Part shown: positions 1-12,424 of the stretch, piece after piece
Layout of the letters: every line of letters begins with the position of its first letter
Position numbering within the stretch: position 1 is the first letter of the stretch
DNA from: Muscardinus avellanarius
Taxonomy: Eukaryota; Chordata; Mammalia; Rodentia; Gliridae
Assembly: GCA_963383645.1 (NCBI GenBank)
Contig: OY726569.1
Location: forward strand, 26,254,554-26,318,553
Length of the DNA stretch: 64,000 bases
Reading direction: 5' to 3'
The notes under the pieces: model-generated
Told to the model about the DNA's origin: nothing
Database searches by the model: none
The model's input: only the letters and a program-made list of their open reading frames with translations
Position numbers and translations under genes: made by a program

Positions 1-1005
1 CAGTACCACCCCCCAAAAAAAAACCCAAAAAATCTAGATACTTTGCCAGGCATGGTGGTGCACGCTTGTAATCCCAGCATTTGGGAGGCTGAGACAGGAG
101 GATCACGGTTCGCAGACAGCCTCAGCTACTTAGTGAGGCCCTTGCAAATCAGTGAGACCCTGTTTCAAAATAAAGAATACAAAAATAGGGCTGGGGGTGT
201 ATCTCAGTGGTCAAATGCTTCTGGGTTTCATCCCCAGACCTCAAATAAATAAATACATAAATACATAAATAAATAAAATAAAATAAAACAGGGTCTGAGC
301 CGGGCGTGGTGGCAACAGGCTTGTAATCCTAGCACTTGGGAGACTTTCAACAACTTAGTGAGACCCTGTTTCCAAATAAAGTATAAAATAGGTCTGGGAG
401 TATAGCTCGGAGGTAGAAAGCGCCTGGGTTCCACCCCCAGTACCACAAAAAGTTAAAAAATTAAAAATAAAACAGGGTCTCACTAAGTCATTGAGGCTGG
501 CTGGGATCCTGTGATCCTAAGTCTCAGCCTCCCAAATACTAGGATTACAGGCATGCACCATCATGCCCAGCTAAGATACGTTTTAAAGGTAACTGTTTTG
601 CTATATGTGACATCAAATAACTCAAGATCAAACTAAATATCAGAAAATAATGGACAATAAAAAGGCAAACAATGGCATGGTGGTGCACGCTTGTAATCCC
701 AGTACTTTGGTGGCTGGGACAGGAAGAAAGAACTAAGGTTCATAGCCAGCCTCAGCAACTCAGTGAGGCCCACTGCAACTTCATGAGACCTTGTTTCAAA
801 AAATAAAGAATAAACCGGGGGTGGTGGCTCACACTTGTAATCCCCGCACTTGGGAGGCTGAGACAGAGGGATTGCACAGGTTCGAAGCCAGCCTCAGCTA
901 GCTTAAGAGACCCTGTTTCCAAATAAAATATAAAATAGATGTGGGAGTGTAGCCCGGAGGTAGAAGGCCCCTGGGTTCCATCCCCGGTGCCACCAAAATA
1001 AAAAT

Positions 1006-1061
<56 letters not shown>

Positions 1062-1440
1062 AAAGAAAGGAAGAAAGAAAGAAAGAATGAATGAATAAAA
1101 TAGGGCTGGGGGTGTAGCTCAGAGGTAGAATGCCCCTGGGTTCAATCCCCAGTGCCACAACAACAAAAAAGGCAAACAACAAAAACTTTACTACAGAATA
1201 GCTTAGTAAGAAACTTGGGTTATTGCCGGGTGTGGTGGCGCATGCTTGTAATCCCCCCGGTTGGGAGGCTGAGACAGGAGGATCGCACGGGTTCTAAGCC
1301 AGCCTCAGCTACTTAGTGAGACCCTGTTTCTAAATAAAATATAAAATATAGGTCTGGGTGTATAGCCCGGAGGTAGAAAGCCTCTGTGTTCCACCCCCAA
1401 TACCACCAAAAAAAAAAAAAAGAAAGAAACTTGGGTTATT
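1..1440 (+). mobile_element. Dimeric B1-ID SINE cluster, partly nested
   Basis: Plus-strand copies lie at 1-29 (tail only), 44-290 (type B), 298-447 (type A, internal deletion) and 673-813 with its right half at 1098-1163. That last copy is split by another copy at 814-1008 plus a GAAA tail. A type A copy spans 1225-1423 and is flanked by a 17-base direct repeat at 1208-1224 and 1424-1440, which marks it as a clean retrotransposition. A minus-strand left half only is at 466-572. If CHD8 starts near 6 kb, all of this is CHD8 intron. Confidence 0.9.
1008..1090. repeat. (GAAA)n microsatellite
   Basis: Nearly pure AAAG/GAAA repeats with a few interruptions. They form the expanded 3' tail of the SINE copy starting at 814. 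Confidence 0.95.
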
Positions 1441-1758
1441 AATATACTTTGTAGCTTAAATTTTAAATGGTAGTAGCTACAGAAAGGTGGACTTACTTCA
1501 GGATACAAATACAGTGAAAATCTCTAAAGCAATATGAATAGAATTAGAAAACAAAAAAGAACTAAATTATGACTTCATTAATACACAAATAAAACTGTGA
1601 GTTTAAGGGAAGAATCCAGGACAAAGTTTACAATGCAGGAAATGGTTAAATAAACTTTTAGGAAATAAAAAATTCATCACATAATAGCTTTGTTATATAA
1701 AAATACAGCTGTCAATTGGGTGCTAGGTACCAAATAAAACACATTAAAAATTGGGTGT
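1441..1758. other. Non-repetitive AT-rich stretch
   Basis: I see no SINE, exon or conserved coding signal here. It is probably old intronic sequence. Confidence 0.5.
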
Positions 1759-3003
1759 TAGCCAGGCATGGTGGCACATAGACAACCAGTACTTGGGAGG
1801 CTGACACGGAGGAATTACATGTTTGTGGACAGTCTCAGCAATTCAGCAGGATCCTCATCAACTTAGCATAACCCTGTGTCAAAACATAAAATAAAAAGGG
1901 CTTGGGGTGTAGTTCAGAAGTAGAATGCCCCTTGATTCAAACCCCAGTACCCTTCCCCTCCAAATTGGGGTCCCTGCATTCCTTAAGATGGCCCCAGATA
2001 ACAGAGAGGCAAGAATAAACAATGCCAGATAATTCAAACTAAGAGCATATGTAAAGAAAACCATAACAGAGGATGAAAAGAGGAGCACCGACTTCATGAA
2101 GCAAAAGAAAAAAATTTCACCAAAGAGAACATCCTTAAATGTACCTGAAGTCCTGGATTGGAAAAAAATTAAAATGAGTGACAGGAAATGATAGTTTATT
2201 AATGAATCAAATGCTAAAAGGAAAATAAGAAATAGCAGGATGGTCACAATAGTGTAAAGATAGGTCAGACAAAGACCTGTAGACAGGAGGCTTACTTAAA
2301 TGCAAGTACAGAAATATAGAACTCCTTGGAGGGGTGAGGGAAGAGACGCAGGTGAAATGTTTTTTCCAAGTATTAGACTCAGTGTAAGCTCAGAAGATAG
2401 TTTACCTTTTGCAGAACTGTAGACAAACAAATACCACTAAAGCATTTCTAACTCACTTGAATGTTACAATCTTTCCATAAATGAGATTAAATCGCATTCT
2501 TTAAATAAGCAAATAAGGTTTTGGCACCCCCTTAAGTGCTAGTATTACTTTAAAAACCCACCCTTTTCAAAGGAGATGTGTACAATGATTTACTTCCTTT
2601 TGTTATGGGGATTGAACTCAGGTACATTCTACTTCTGAGTGACACCCAGCCCTTTTTATTTGGAAATAGGGTCTCCTAAATTGTTGAGGGTCTTGCTAAG
2701 CTGCCAAGGCTGGCCTTAAACCTCCGATCCTCCAGTCTCAGTCTCCCAAGTACTGGGATTAGAAGTGCAGGCCACCATGCCAGGCTCAATGGTTTATTTT
2801 TCACCCTTACCATCTTCAATTACCTATCAAAAACTACATCCTTAAGCCAGGAGGCTGAGACAGGAGGATCGCGCAGGTTCGAAGCCAGCCTCAGCTACTT
2901 AGTGAAGCTCTCTGCAACTTACTGAGACCCTGTTTCCAAATAAAGTATAAAATAGGTCTGGGAGTATAGCCTGGAAGGAGAAAAGCTCCTGGGTTCCACC
3001 CTC

Positions 3004-3045
<42 letters not shown>
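1759..3045. mobile_element. SINE copies and an (AC)n tail
   Basis: Copies lie at 1759-1952 (+), 2604-2784 (-) and 2844-3005 (+, type A, lacking its first bases). The last one ends in an (AC)n run at 3006-3045. The stretch 1953-2603 between them shows no recognisable gene or repeat. Confidence 0.85.
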
Positions 3046-3047
<2 letters not shown>

Positions 3048-3245
3048 TCCTTTATGTAAAAATGTCAGCTTTTTCCTGGTACAATCAAACTTCTGGACTA
3101 GTGGGTACTACAATGCCATGATTCCTCTACCCCATCATCCTCTGGTGCTTTAGCAAAGGCTGTCCAGGGGAAGTACAAGATCTCCGTTAACAAATGACTG
3201 ACAATCAGCTCACAGATACATTTTCTATCCACAACTAAGGAAATT

Positions 3246-4551
3246 TGGGGAGGTTAGGGATGTAGTTCAGTGGTAGAAAGCTTGCCTACCATACACCAGC
3301 ACACACACACACACACACACACCCCGTCTATTTGAGAACTTAAAATACCAAAATACCAAAAGCCTAGATGCACAGGTTACACCAAATATAAGGAAGGTGT
3401 GAAGGTGTGACCTGTGATTTGTGCAATTATCTATACATTGCTCAATCAAATCCCTTATCCCAGCTCGGCGTGGTGGTGCACACTTAAAATCCCAGTGTTT
3501 GGGAGGCTGAGACAGGAGGATCGAGATTCGCGGACAGCCTCAGCTACTAGTGAGGCCCTTTGCAACTCAGTGAGACCCTGTTTCAAATAAATAATAAAAA
3601 ATAGGGCTGGGGGTATAGCTCAGAGGCAGAGTGCCTCTAGGTTCCATCCTCAGTACCGAAAAAAAAAAAAAAAAAATCCCTTATCCCAACCCATTACTCC
3701 TTTGCTAATTCTGTTTTAAACCTTCTCCAGGGCCTCCTTTTTCTTTGAAGTAGGGGAGGGAAGGGTGGTGCTGGGATTGAACCCGGGGACTTACATATAC
3801 TAAGCAAATGTTCTACCACCGAGCTGCACTCCAGTCCCCTCAGAGCCTCACACACTTGCCTACCTTCTTTTTGGCCAATGTCCTTCACCTTTCTTTGCAG
3901 AACCACTGGCATGCAACTGAAGGTCTCCTTAAATACATAATGTTAGCTAGGCATGGTAGTGCAGGCTTGTGATCCTAGTAATTGTGAGGCGAGAGGGAGG
4001 ATCACAGTTTTGAAGCCAGCCTCAGCAATTTAGCAAGACCCCCATGAACTTAGCAAGACCCTGTTTCAAAAAATAAAAATAAAATAGGGCTGGGGGGTCT
4101 AGCTCAGAAGTAGAACACCTCTGAGTTCAATCCTTAGTACAAAAAAAAACTTTAAAAACATACAAAATGTTGTTTTTCTTACAACTTTTTTAAAGAGTTG
4201 GAATAATTCCAAACTAGTTGAAAGAAGGAGTTTCCCATGTCTTGCCCTATAAAGTTGACATCTTGTTCTGGAACCTACTAGGTGACCATACAAGATAAAT
4301 TCCTAAGCAGAAGTTATCTACTTAAAAGAAAACATCCAAACCACAAACTCACTTTCTAGTATTCAATGTGTCCCACACTAAGAGGGACCTCAGCTGATGC
4401 TAAGGACAACCCAGTTAGAAAACACCTGGGTGAGCTGACAAACTCAGATCAACATAAAGATAAATGATCTGTGGACGTTGATGGTGGTAGGATGCCCCAA
4501 ATGCTAATAATGCAGGGCTCATGGCATGTGCATGAGACATTCCACTGTGTG

Positions 4552-4590
<39 letters not shown>

Positions 4591-5052
4591 GGGGATTGAA
4601 CTAAGGGGCACTCCACCTCTGAGCTCTACCCCCATACCCTCAGTTCGTTCTTTCTTTCTTTCTTTATTTTTTGAAACAGGGTCTTGCCCAGTTCCATAGA
4701 CTGGCCTCAAACCTGTGATCTTCCACTCTGAGCCTCCCAAATACTGGGATCACTGCATGAGTCACCAAGCCCGGCCACTAGGTCTATACTTTAAAAGAAA
4801 ACCAGAGTTCTGCATTTTTTTTTTCTTTTTGCGGTACTGAGGTGGAACCCTGGGACATTCTACCTCCGAGCTACACCCCTAGCCTATTTTTTATTCTTTA
4901 TTTTGAAACAGGGTCTCACTGAGTTGCAAAGGGCCTCACTAAGTAGCTGAGGCTGTCCGCGAACAGCGATCCTCCTGTCTCAGCCTCCTGAATGCTGGGA
5001 TTTTACAAGAGTGCGCCACCACGCCCGGCTTTTTTTTTTTTTTTTTTTTTTA
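3246..5052. mobile_element. SINE cluster with older ID monomers
   Basis: An old-type ID monomer (+) at about 3246-3298 is followed by (AC)n to 3322. A type B copy at 3462-3676 (+) is flanked by repeats of AATCCCTTATCCCA at about 3451 and 3677. A minus ID monomer at 3770-3840 keeps the full tRNA-like middle. Further copies lie at 3944-4150 (+), 4587-4770 (-, after a TG run at 4556-4586) and 4815-5052 (-). The stretch 4151-4555 holds nothing I recognise. Confidence 0.85.
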
Positions 5053-5559
5053 ACTTTCAGCTCACTTTGTTCATTCACTGAAAACGGACTGGTCCATGGT
5101 CCACTACATGCCTTTTCTGAGAAGACCTTAATTACTTCACAATGGGCCCTTAAAAAAGAGCTGTTGCATTTGCACAGCTGCTGCAGTGGCAGGGAAATTC
5201 CTGTGACACTAGAGTCAGGTAAATAAAGAAACTGCGTTCGCTACGAAGCAGGAGGAGGGGTCCTCTACCAAGGAAGAGTTTACATAATGCAACAGAAAAC
5301 CAGTGAGGTCTGCAGACCTGTCAAGGGAGATGCAAGGCTCGACCTCTTCCCTTCCCATCATCTCTATAAACACTACAACAGCCTGCTCTTCACTCTTGGA
5401 AGATCCACAGAAATTGCACCTAAGAGTGAATAACAACCTACACACGCTCACACCATGCTTTCTACCCACTTTCATCATTAAAATACAAAAAGAAAGAAGA
5501 AAACACAAAAGAAAAAGAAAACCCTAATCTCCCACTTCTGAGTCCAAAGTATGGAGTAA
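5053..5559. other. SINE-free stretch flanking the CpG island
   Basis: Single-copy-looking sequence directly left of the GC-rich island. Under the CHD8 reading it is the start of CHD8 intron 1. No exon with convincing splice sites and a conserved frame was found. Confidence 0.4.
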
Positions 5560-6350
5560 GCAAGCAGAGCCGGGGAGTTTTTCCTCCTCGGAAGGGGGAA
5601 GGAGAACGCGGCGCTGCCTCCGGTCTACACCACGCCCAGTAGTGCAATGACAATCTCTCCAAGTCCACGGGGCCCAGCAGCCCCTCACGGCTCGGCCGGG
5701 CTCGGACCCCGCGGCCCGGCAGCGCCCTCTCCCCGGCCGCTCACAAAGGAGAATGGTTCAGTCCGGAGCATCACCCAGCACCTGATCCCTCACGACTGGC
5801 ACGGGCAAGGGTGCGAGAGGGGGGGAGGATGAGTTACTGAAACCATTCCGAGAGCCTGAGCCTTTGTGAAGACTCCTGCACGAGCACTAAGGAGCAGGCG
5901 CGAGCGGGAAGCCTACCTGAATAAGTACTGCCGCTTCCTTCCCACTCGGCGTTTCAACTCACTGTCTCGGAGAACAAGGCGCCTTCCGGCGGAGCGTGGG
6001 CCAGCCCTCGCCTCAACCTAGCTTGCTAGTAGTCCATTCTCCTCCCGGGATCCGCCCACCTTTGCTTTCACCCACCAATGGCAGGCCTGGATTCCGGCCT
6101 CTCCCAGCGAGGTAGTGTGAGCGCCATCCAGGAAGTCTCTCGAGTGTGGGAGGTCCTAAAGGGCTGCGAGGGTACGTAGGCATCCACAGATATGCCTGAT
6201 TGAAAATAAAATCTGGCGGCTGCTCTACTCTGACGGCAGTTCGCCGGTGGACGGGCCTGTTGGCACCTTTGTGACCCCCGCCGATGGGGGCGCTCTAAAC
6301 TAAAACACTTAAGTTACCTCTTCCTGGGAAGCCATCTTGGATTGGGCCAG
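5560..6350 (-). promoter_or_regulatory. CpG-island promoter, probable CHD8 5' end
   Basis: This stretch is strongly GC- and CpG-rich inside an AT-rich, SINE-packed region and contains no SINE. On the minus strand it has an ETS-type core (CCGGAAG, near 5985) and a YY1-type motif (CCAAGATGGC, 6331-6340). CCAAT-like sequences occur near 6076 and, on the minus strand, near 6342. In human 14q11.2 the gene next to the RAB2B 3' end is CHD8, on the same strand as RAB2B, with its 5' end facing RAB2B. The island sits where that promoter is expected. The promoter call rests on composition and motifs; the gene name rests on synteny alone. Confidence 0.55.
5917..6040 (-). other. Candidate noncoding first exon (CHD8?)
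   Basis: A good minus-strand donor, CAG|GTAGGC, has its last exon base at 5917. The sequence upstream (towards 6040) is CpG-rich and suits a 5'UTR exon. A second possible minus donor, GAG|GTAACT with last exon base 6318, lies just downstream of the YY1-type motif and could end an alternative first exon. The 5' boundary is a guess. No coding sequence supports either exon. Confidence 0.3.
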
Positions 6351-6662
6351 CGCCGGTCGGGCAGGGAGGGGGAGTGCCTGAAGAATTTGAAGCCCATTTG
6401 GATATTCTGTCCGACTATTTCGGTCCAGCCCCAACAAACCCTCCTAAACTAGTCAGGATGTCCCTCAGTCATGATGAGGAACTCTGGAATAATGCTCAAT
6501 GTGATTAGAGGAAACCACCACCACCGCCCCTCAGCTGCAGGCCTGATGAGGTTTCACCAAATCAAAGAAACAAAGTTGGTTCTTCAAATGAAAAGTGGGA
6601 GTTATCAATCTGTAGGTTAATCCTTTAAAACACCTCAGGGTATCAGTACTTCACCCATACAG
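6351..6662. other. SINE-free flank right of the CpG island
   Basis: No repeat or coding signal is recognised. In the CHD8 model this is the intergenic or upstream side, towards the RAB2B 3' end. Confidence 0.4.
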
Positions 6663-7824
6663 CTTTTTTTTTGGGGGGGAGGGGGACTGAGGACTGAACC
6701 CAGGGGCATTCTATCTCCATGCTACACCTTCAGCCCTATTTATTTTTATTTTGAAAGTGTCTCAGTACTTGCTGAGGCTGTCCTCGAACCTACTGTATTA
6801 GCTTCCCAAGAACTGGGATTATAAGCATGCTCCACCACTCCACAGCTTTATCTATTGTGGATGCCTTTAATCTTTGTGCTTCACCTGCAATTTCCCTGTA
6901 TTCTGACTTTGGCATCAAAGTAATTAATCAGTGGGAAATAGGTACGGTGTTGATAATTGATAATTCTATCTCCGAGCTACCTCCTTGCCCATTTTTTTTT
7001 TTTTTTTTTTTTTTTGGTGGTACTGAGGGTGGAACCCAGGGGCTTTTCTACCTCCGGGCTATACTCCCAGACCTATTTTATATTTTATTTGGAAACAGGG
7101 CCTCACTAAGTTGCTTGAGAGCCTCACTAAGTAGCTGAGGCTGGCTTCGAACCTGTGTGATCCTCCTGTCTCAGCCTCCCAAGCACTGGGATTACAAGTG
7201 TGTGCCACCACACCCGGCTTTGCCGTATTTTATTTTAAACAGGGTCTCACTAGGTTTATGAGTCCCATTACTTGCTAAGGTTGTTCCGGATGCTGTGATC
7301 CTCCAGTTTTAGCCTCTCAATTACTGGGATTACAGGCATGTGCCACCACGCCTGGCTCAAGAATTCTATGTTTTATTTATTTATCTATTTATTTATTTTT
7401 CATTTTTGGTGGTACTGGGGGTGGAACCCAGAGGCCTTCTAACTCTGGGCTATACTCCCAGACCTATTTTATATTTTTGCTTGGAAACAGGGTCTCACTA
7501 AATTGCTGAGAGCCTCACTAAGTAGCTGAGGCTGGCTTTGAACCTGTGCAATCCTCCTGTCTCAGCCTCCCAAGTGCGGGGATTACAAGTGTGCGCCACC
7601 ACGCCCGGCAAGAATTCCATGTTTTAAAAACCCACCCAAAGCTGGGTATGGTGACACACTCTTGTAAGTCCAGTACTTGGAAGGCTGAGACGGGAGGATT
7701 GCAGGTTGGAGGACACCCTCATCAAATAGTGAGATTTTCATCAATTTAGTCACACCCTGTTTCAAAATAAAAATAGGGCTGGGGATATAGCTCAGAAGTA
7801 GAATGCCCCTGGGCTGAATCCTTT

Positions 7825-7874
<50 letters not shown>

Positions 7875-8300
7875 AAAACCTACAATTCATCAACAGATCT
7901 AAACTATTCCTGAATATAGTGCAAACTATAGACTTAGGAGGAAAAATTTTATGTAAGAAGAGAGAACAATTAGGAGGCAGACTTAGAAACCTTTTTTTTT
8001 TTTTTTTTTTGGTAATGGGGATTGAAACCCAGGGGCATTCTACTTCCTAGCCACACTCCCAGCCGTTTTTGTTTTATTTATTTATTTATTTATTTCTATT
8101 TTTTGTGGTACTGGAGATGAAATCCAAGGGCCTTCTACCTCTGGGCTACACCTCCAGAACTATTTTATATTTTGTTTGGAAACAGGGTCTCACTAAGTTG
8201 CTGAAAGCCTCACTAGACTGCGGAGGCCGGCTTCCAATCTGCGATCCTCCTGCTTAGCCTCCCAATTACTGGGATTACAGGCATGTGCTACACCCAGCTG
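6663..8300. mobile_element. Mostly minus-strand SINE cluster
   Basis: Minus copies lie at 6663-6838, 6990-7218 (type A), 7225-7358 (left half only) and 7400-7608 (type A). The last is flanked by CAAGAATTCTATGTTTT near 7358 and the same with one change near 7608. A plus copy at 7641-7827 is followed by (CA)n to 7871. A minus right half at about 8000-8065 abuts a second minus type A copy at 8066-8299, so one copy was inserted into the linker of another. The interval 6841-6985 is unique. Confidence 0.88.
7827..7871. repeat. (CA)n microsatellite
   Basis: An uninterrupted CA dinucleotide run that replaces the poly-A tail of the preceding plus-strand SINE. Confidence 0.95.
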
Positions 8301-8532
8301 TCAGTCAATTTCTAATATAACTGCATTTAAACTGAAAAAGAAATAATTTCATTGTAAGTGAAATTGCATTCCATGAGAAAGGTTTTCCTGTATTTCCTAA
8401 TTCTATATTGCTGTTACATTTTGCTACAATCTTGAAGGGAGTCTTTTTAGATCATTAGAGGAATTTCTCAAGTAATAACATAATTTCATGGTCATATATG
8501 ACAGGAACTCACAGACATTAAGAAGTCATGTG

Positions 8533-9058
8533 AGGCCAAGCACAGTGGCACACCTTTGTAGACCCAGCTACTGGAGAGGCTGAGGCAGGAGGATCACAAT
8601 TCCAAGTCAGACCTTGTCTCAAAATAAAAAATGCTGTAAATAGCTCAGTGGTAGAGCACTCTTAGATTTAATCTCTAATGCCAAAAAAGTCATGTGAATC
8701 AGTATTTTGTTAGAGTGGTCATAAGACTCAAATATAATTCCCTATATATTGGACAAAATTTATTGGCCAAATTCTCCCCTGGATATTGCTGAAATAAGAA
8801 ACTTGAAGTATCAAGATTTACCAGAAAAATGTGTATCTGTAAATGCTCATACAGAGATGGGGGGGAGGTACTGGGGGATTGAACCCAGGGACCTTCTCCC
8901 TCTGAGCTACACCTCCAGCCCTAGTTTTTACTCTTTATTTTTGAAACAGGGTCTAAGATGCAGAGGACCTCACCAAGTTGCTGAGGCTGGCTGTGAACCT
9001 GTGATCCTCTTATTTCAGGCTTCCAAGCAGTAGGATTACAAGCATGAGCGATTATGCT
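8533..9058. mobile_element. Two SINE copies, one old
   Basis: A plus copy at 8533-8690 is diverged and has internal deletions. A minus copy at about 8863-9058 is followed by a 92-base block that recurs at 13269-13359 (see the repeat entry). The intervals 8301-8532 and 8691-8862 contain no recognised feature. Confidence 0.8.
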
Positions 9059-9060
9059 CT

Positions 9061-9152
9061 ACTCTTGTGCCCACTTTTAAGGCACATTCTTAAACTTATT
9101 TTTCATAGTTACATGCAGAATCAAGAGGTGATTAGTTAGGTAAGAGTAGAAG
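9061..9152. repeat. 92-base block duplicated at 13269-13359
   Basis: Non-SINE sequence starting ACTCTTGTGCCCACTTTTAA and ending AGTAGAAG. It recurs with few mismatches and in the same orientation at 13269-13359. Both blocks lie on the same side of a minus-strand SINE. The similarity stops within a few bases on the right, so this is a bounded duplication. Confidence 0.75.
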
Positions 9153-9363
9153 GCAAGAGAGTAGTAGTAGTATATAAAAGTGAGCCATGCCAGGCTCACT
9201 TTCTATACTTCAGGATCAACTAACTCAGAACATGAATTTGCAGAAACTTTATTTCCATCACAGGTTCTATTCTCTACAACTGGTAAAATGCCAAAGAGCA
9301 GAAGCTTATAAATTGATCTGAATAAAATAGAAGTGCGAGTTAGGATTTAAAAATATACTCCAA

Positions 9364-9568
9364 GCAGGGCGTGGTGGCACCTGCGCTTGGGAGGCTGAGA
9401 CAGGAGGATCGCACAAGTTCAAAGCCAGCCTCAGCTACTTAGTGAGTCTCTCAGCAACTTAGTGAGATCTTATTTCCAAATAAAGTATAAAATAGGTCAG
9501 GGAGTATGGCCTGGAGGTAGAAAGCCCATGGGTTCCACCCCTAGTACCACCAAAAAAAAAAAAAAAAA

Positions 9569-9618
<50 letters not shown>

Positions 9619-10590
9619 TCACTCCAAGCTGGGTGTGGTGGTGGTACAGGATTGTAATGTAATAGCAGTATTTGGGAGGCTGAGACAGGAGGATCACAGG
9701 TTCCAGAACAACCTCAGCAAGTAATAAGACTCATAAACCTAGTGAGATCCTGTTTCAAAATAAAGAATAAAAATAGGGCTGGGTGTGGTGGCATATATTT
9801 GTAATCCCAGCACTTGGGAGGCTGAGACAGGAGGATCGCACAAGTTCAAAGCCAGGCTCAACTACTTAGTGAGGCTCTCAGCAAATTAGTGAAACCCTGT
9901 GTACAAATAAAATATAAAAATAGGTCTGGGAGTACAGGCCAGAGGTAGAAAAGCCCCTTGGTTCCACCCCCAATACCACACAAAAAATAAATTAATTTTA
10001 AAAAATAGGGCTGAGGATGTAGTTCAGAGTTAGAATGCCCCTGGGGTCAATACCCAGTACCACAAAAAATAAATAAAAATATGTTTCAAAGCCAAGAGTG
10101 GTGGTGTTCACCTGTAATTCCAGTAATTGGTGGTGGTGGTAGGGGGGGAAGAATAACAGGTCCAGCCTTAACAACTTAGCAAGACCCTGTTTCAAAATAA
10201 AAAAGGAGAAGGGGGTCCTGGAAGTATAGCTCAGAAGTAAAATTCTCCTTAGTTCAATCCCCAGTACCAAAAAACAAAAAACAAAAAACAAAAACTCAGC
10301 TGGGCCTGGTGGTGCACACTTGTAATCCCAGCACTCAGGAGGCTGAGATCAGAGGATGGCAGTTCGCGGACAGCCTCAGCTCCTTAGGCCCTTCGCAACT
10401 TAGTGAGACCCTGTTTCAAAATAAAGAATAAAAAATCAGGCAGGAGGTATAGCTCGGAGGTCAAATGCCTCTGGGTTCCATCCCCAGACCCGCAAAAAAA
10501 AATAAAAAATAAAAAATTAAGAATTAAAAATAGGGCTAGGGGTGTATCTCAGAGATCAAATGTCCCTGCGTTCAATCCCTAGCACCACAA

Positions 10591-10629
<39 letters not shown>

Positions 10630-11118
10630 ATAGGGCTGGGGTATAGCTTGGAGATAAAATGCCCCTGGGTTTAGCCTCTAGTACCAACAAATAGGGGGGT
10701 GGGTCCTGGGAATGTAACTCACTGGCAGAGCACCCTTCAATTCAATCCCTGGTACCACAAAAAAGGGAAAAAACAAAACAATAACAGAAAAACACCATAA
10801 TCAAAACAACATTTCAAATGTCTTCCAATTTCCTGTGGTTTAGGGTTGACTATCACACTGCTAGGAACAGAATTCAGTAGAAGATGAATCTCAAGAAGGA
10901 AGTTTCTGAGCCAGGCAGAGTGGCTCATGTTTATAATCCCAGTACTTGGGAGGCTGAGACAGGAGGATCACAGTTTCATGACCAGCCTCAGCTATTTAGT
11001 GAGGCCCTCTGCAACTTAGTGAGACCCTGTTTCAAAATAAAGAATAAAAAATAGGGCTGGAGGTATAGCTCGGAGGTAGAATGCCCCTGGGTTCGATCCC
11101 CAGCACCACAAAAATAAA
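9364..11118 (+). mobile_element. Dense plus-strand SINE array with nested copies
   Basis: Copies: 9364-9573 (type A), then (AT)n to 9610; 9628-9776 left half; a type A copy nested at about 9778-9985; a right half at about 10005-10065; 10088-10285; 10296-10500 (type B). Three further right (ID) halves follow at about 10527-10595, 10632-10690 and 10695-10765, and a full copy at 10909-11118. Runs of right halves after stacked left halves are what repeated insertion into the linker would leave. Confidence 0.88.
9573..9610. repeat. (AT)n microsatellite
   Basis: About 18 AT units between poly-A and poly-T runs, at the tail of a SINE. Confidence 0.95.
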
Positions 11119-12424
11119 TAAGTTTCTTCTATATCTCTGATGTACAATATGCTAGGAGGAAAGTAACTACTAATACTTGGGATATAATCAGAAATGACAC
11201 ATGGAATATAAGCAGCTTGGATACATGCATATATTTAATAATTAGAACAATTCATTAACAACAAAAATCAGAAAAATTCATGAGACCTCAGTGCTATTGG
11301 AGAGAATGAGAGATCAAGGAAAAAAAGATAGCATGTGCCCCAGCAGGCTGTATGATGAGTGAAACACCGGCAAATTTGGCTAAGACAGTACTATATGCTC
11401 TGAAAAGGAGAAGGGCTGGACAGTATCCACTCATCTGATTGCTCAGTAGCAGGCAGCCTTACTGCATGCTGCACAGAATGGAGTCAATGAACCAGATAAA
11501 GGCAGGAGGACAGGAACAATACAGAACCCAGGGTAAGTGGATGGGAAGAGACTGAAATAGATCATGAAGAGATGACTCGAAGGCCTTTTGTTTCCTCTAA
11601 AATAAGTGTCAAGTTTTAAGTGTGTCGGTCAAATTCAATGATCACCTAAGAAGCAGCACGAGGCACCTGTGAAGGAATGGTGAGGGATTACAGGGATCCT
11701 GCTCACACAGAGCTTACAACTACATGAGAAGACAGATTCTACACATAAAAGAACTACGAAGCACATTTACAAAACAACATACATACAAATAAATATGCAT
11801 ATGAATAGACAATAGAGGAATGCTAAGGGGTACTGTGTCAATAATTTCATAGAAGTTCCTACGTAGGTCACTAAAGGCTTCCCAAAGGTAAAAATGTTGG
11901 ATTTTTAAATATAATGTTAGTAAAGAATAAAGCATGTGCAAAGGTACAAAAGTAGGGATACATATATTGTGTTCAGTAAGCAGATCACCTTGATTAGAGC
12001 AGAGAGCCCAAATAGGTCTAATTAATAAGTGAAGGTAATGAAACTTTAGAGATAAGTTTAGTGAAAGATACTGCAATGTTAGAGCTGGTGCCCAAAACAA
12101 AATTGACAGGGAATGAATATCTTCTTTAGGTAAAGATACATGGCTATGGGTGCAGGACCAACTTCACTGCTCTCAAAAGTTTAGTAGTTACTCTAAGAAA
12201 CTAGTAATGGGATAGTAGAGAAGTACTCAGCTTCTGTAAGTAAGTAGATTGCACTGCCTTCTGCAAGAACTATTCTGAATTGGCAAATAGACCACCAAAG
12301 CAAAGATGTAAAAACTCAAGAAAATTCCTAGACAGGGAAGTCCTGCCCAAAGACCATCCAGATCTTGGTGTTCACACAGAATACCCTTGATCCTTGCTAT
12401 TAATTCTTGGTGGGGAACAGACTG
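11119..12424. other. SINE-free 1.3 kb downstream of RAB2B
   Basis: I see no SINE, L1 or conserved coding frame. It lies immediately 3' of RAB2B. It may be intergenic, or part of a longer RAB2B 3'UTR if the proximal poly(A) site is skipped. I found no further AATAAA on the minus strand here. Confidence 0.4.

Noticed and set aside
5647..5832. Plus-strand 61-codon Pro/Ala-rich frame in the CpG island
   Set aside because: The composition reflects GC-rich DNA; there is no donor in phase and no recognisable domain.
6283..6297. Second CTCF-like site in the CHD8-side CpG island (GATGGGGGCGCTC)
   Set aside because: Only the GGGGGCGC core fits; the upstream half of the CTCF motif is missing.
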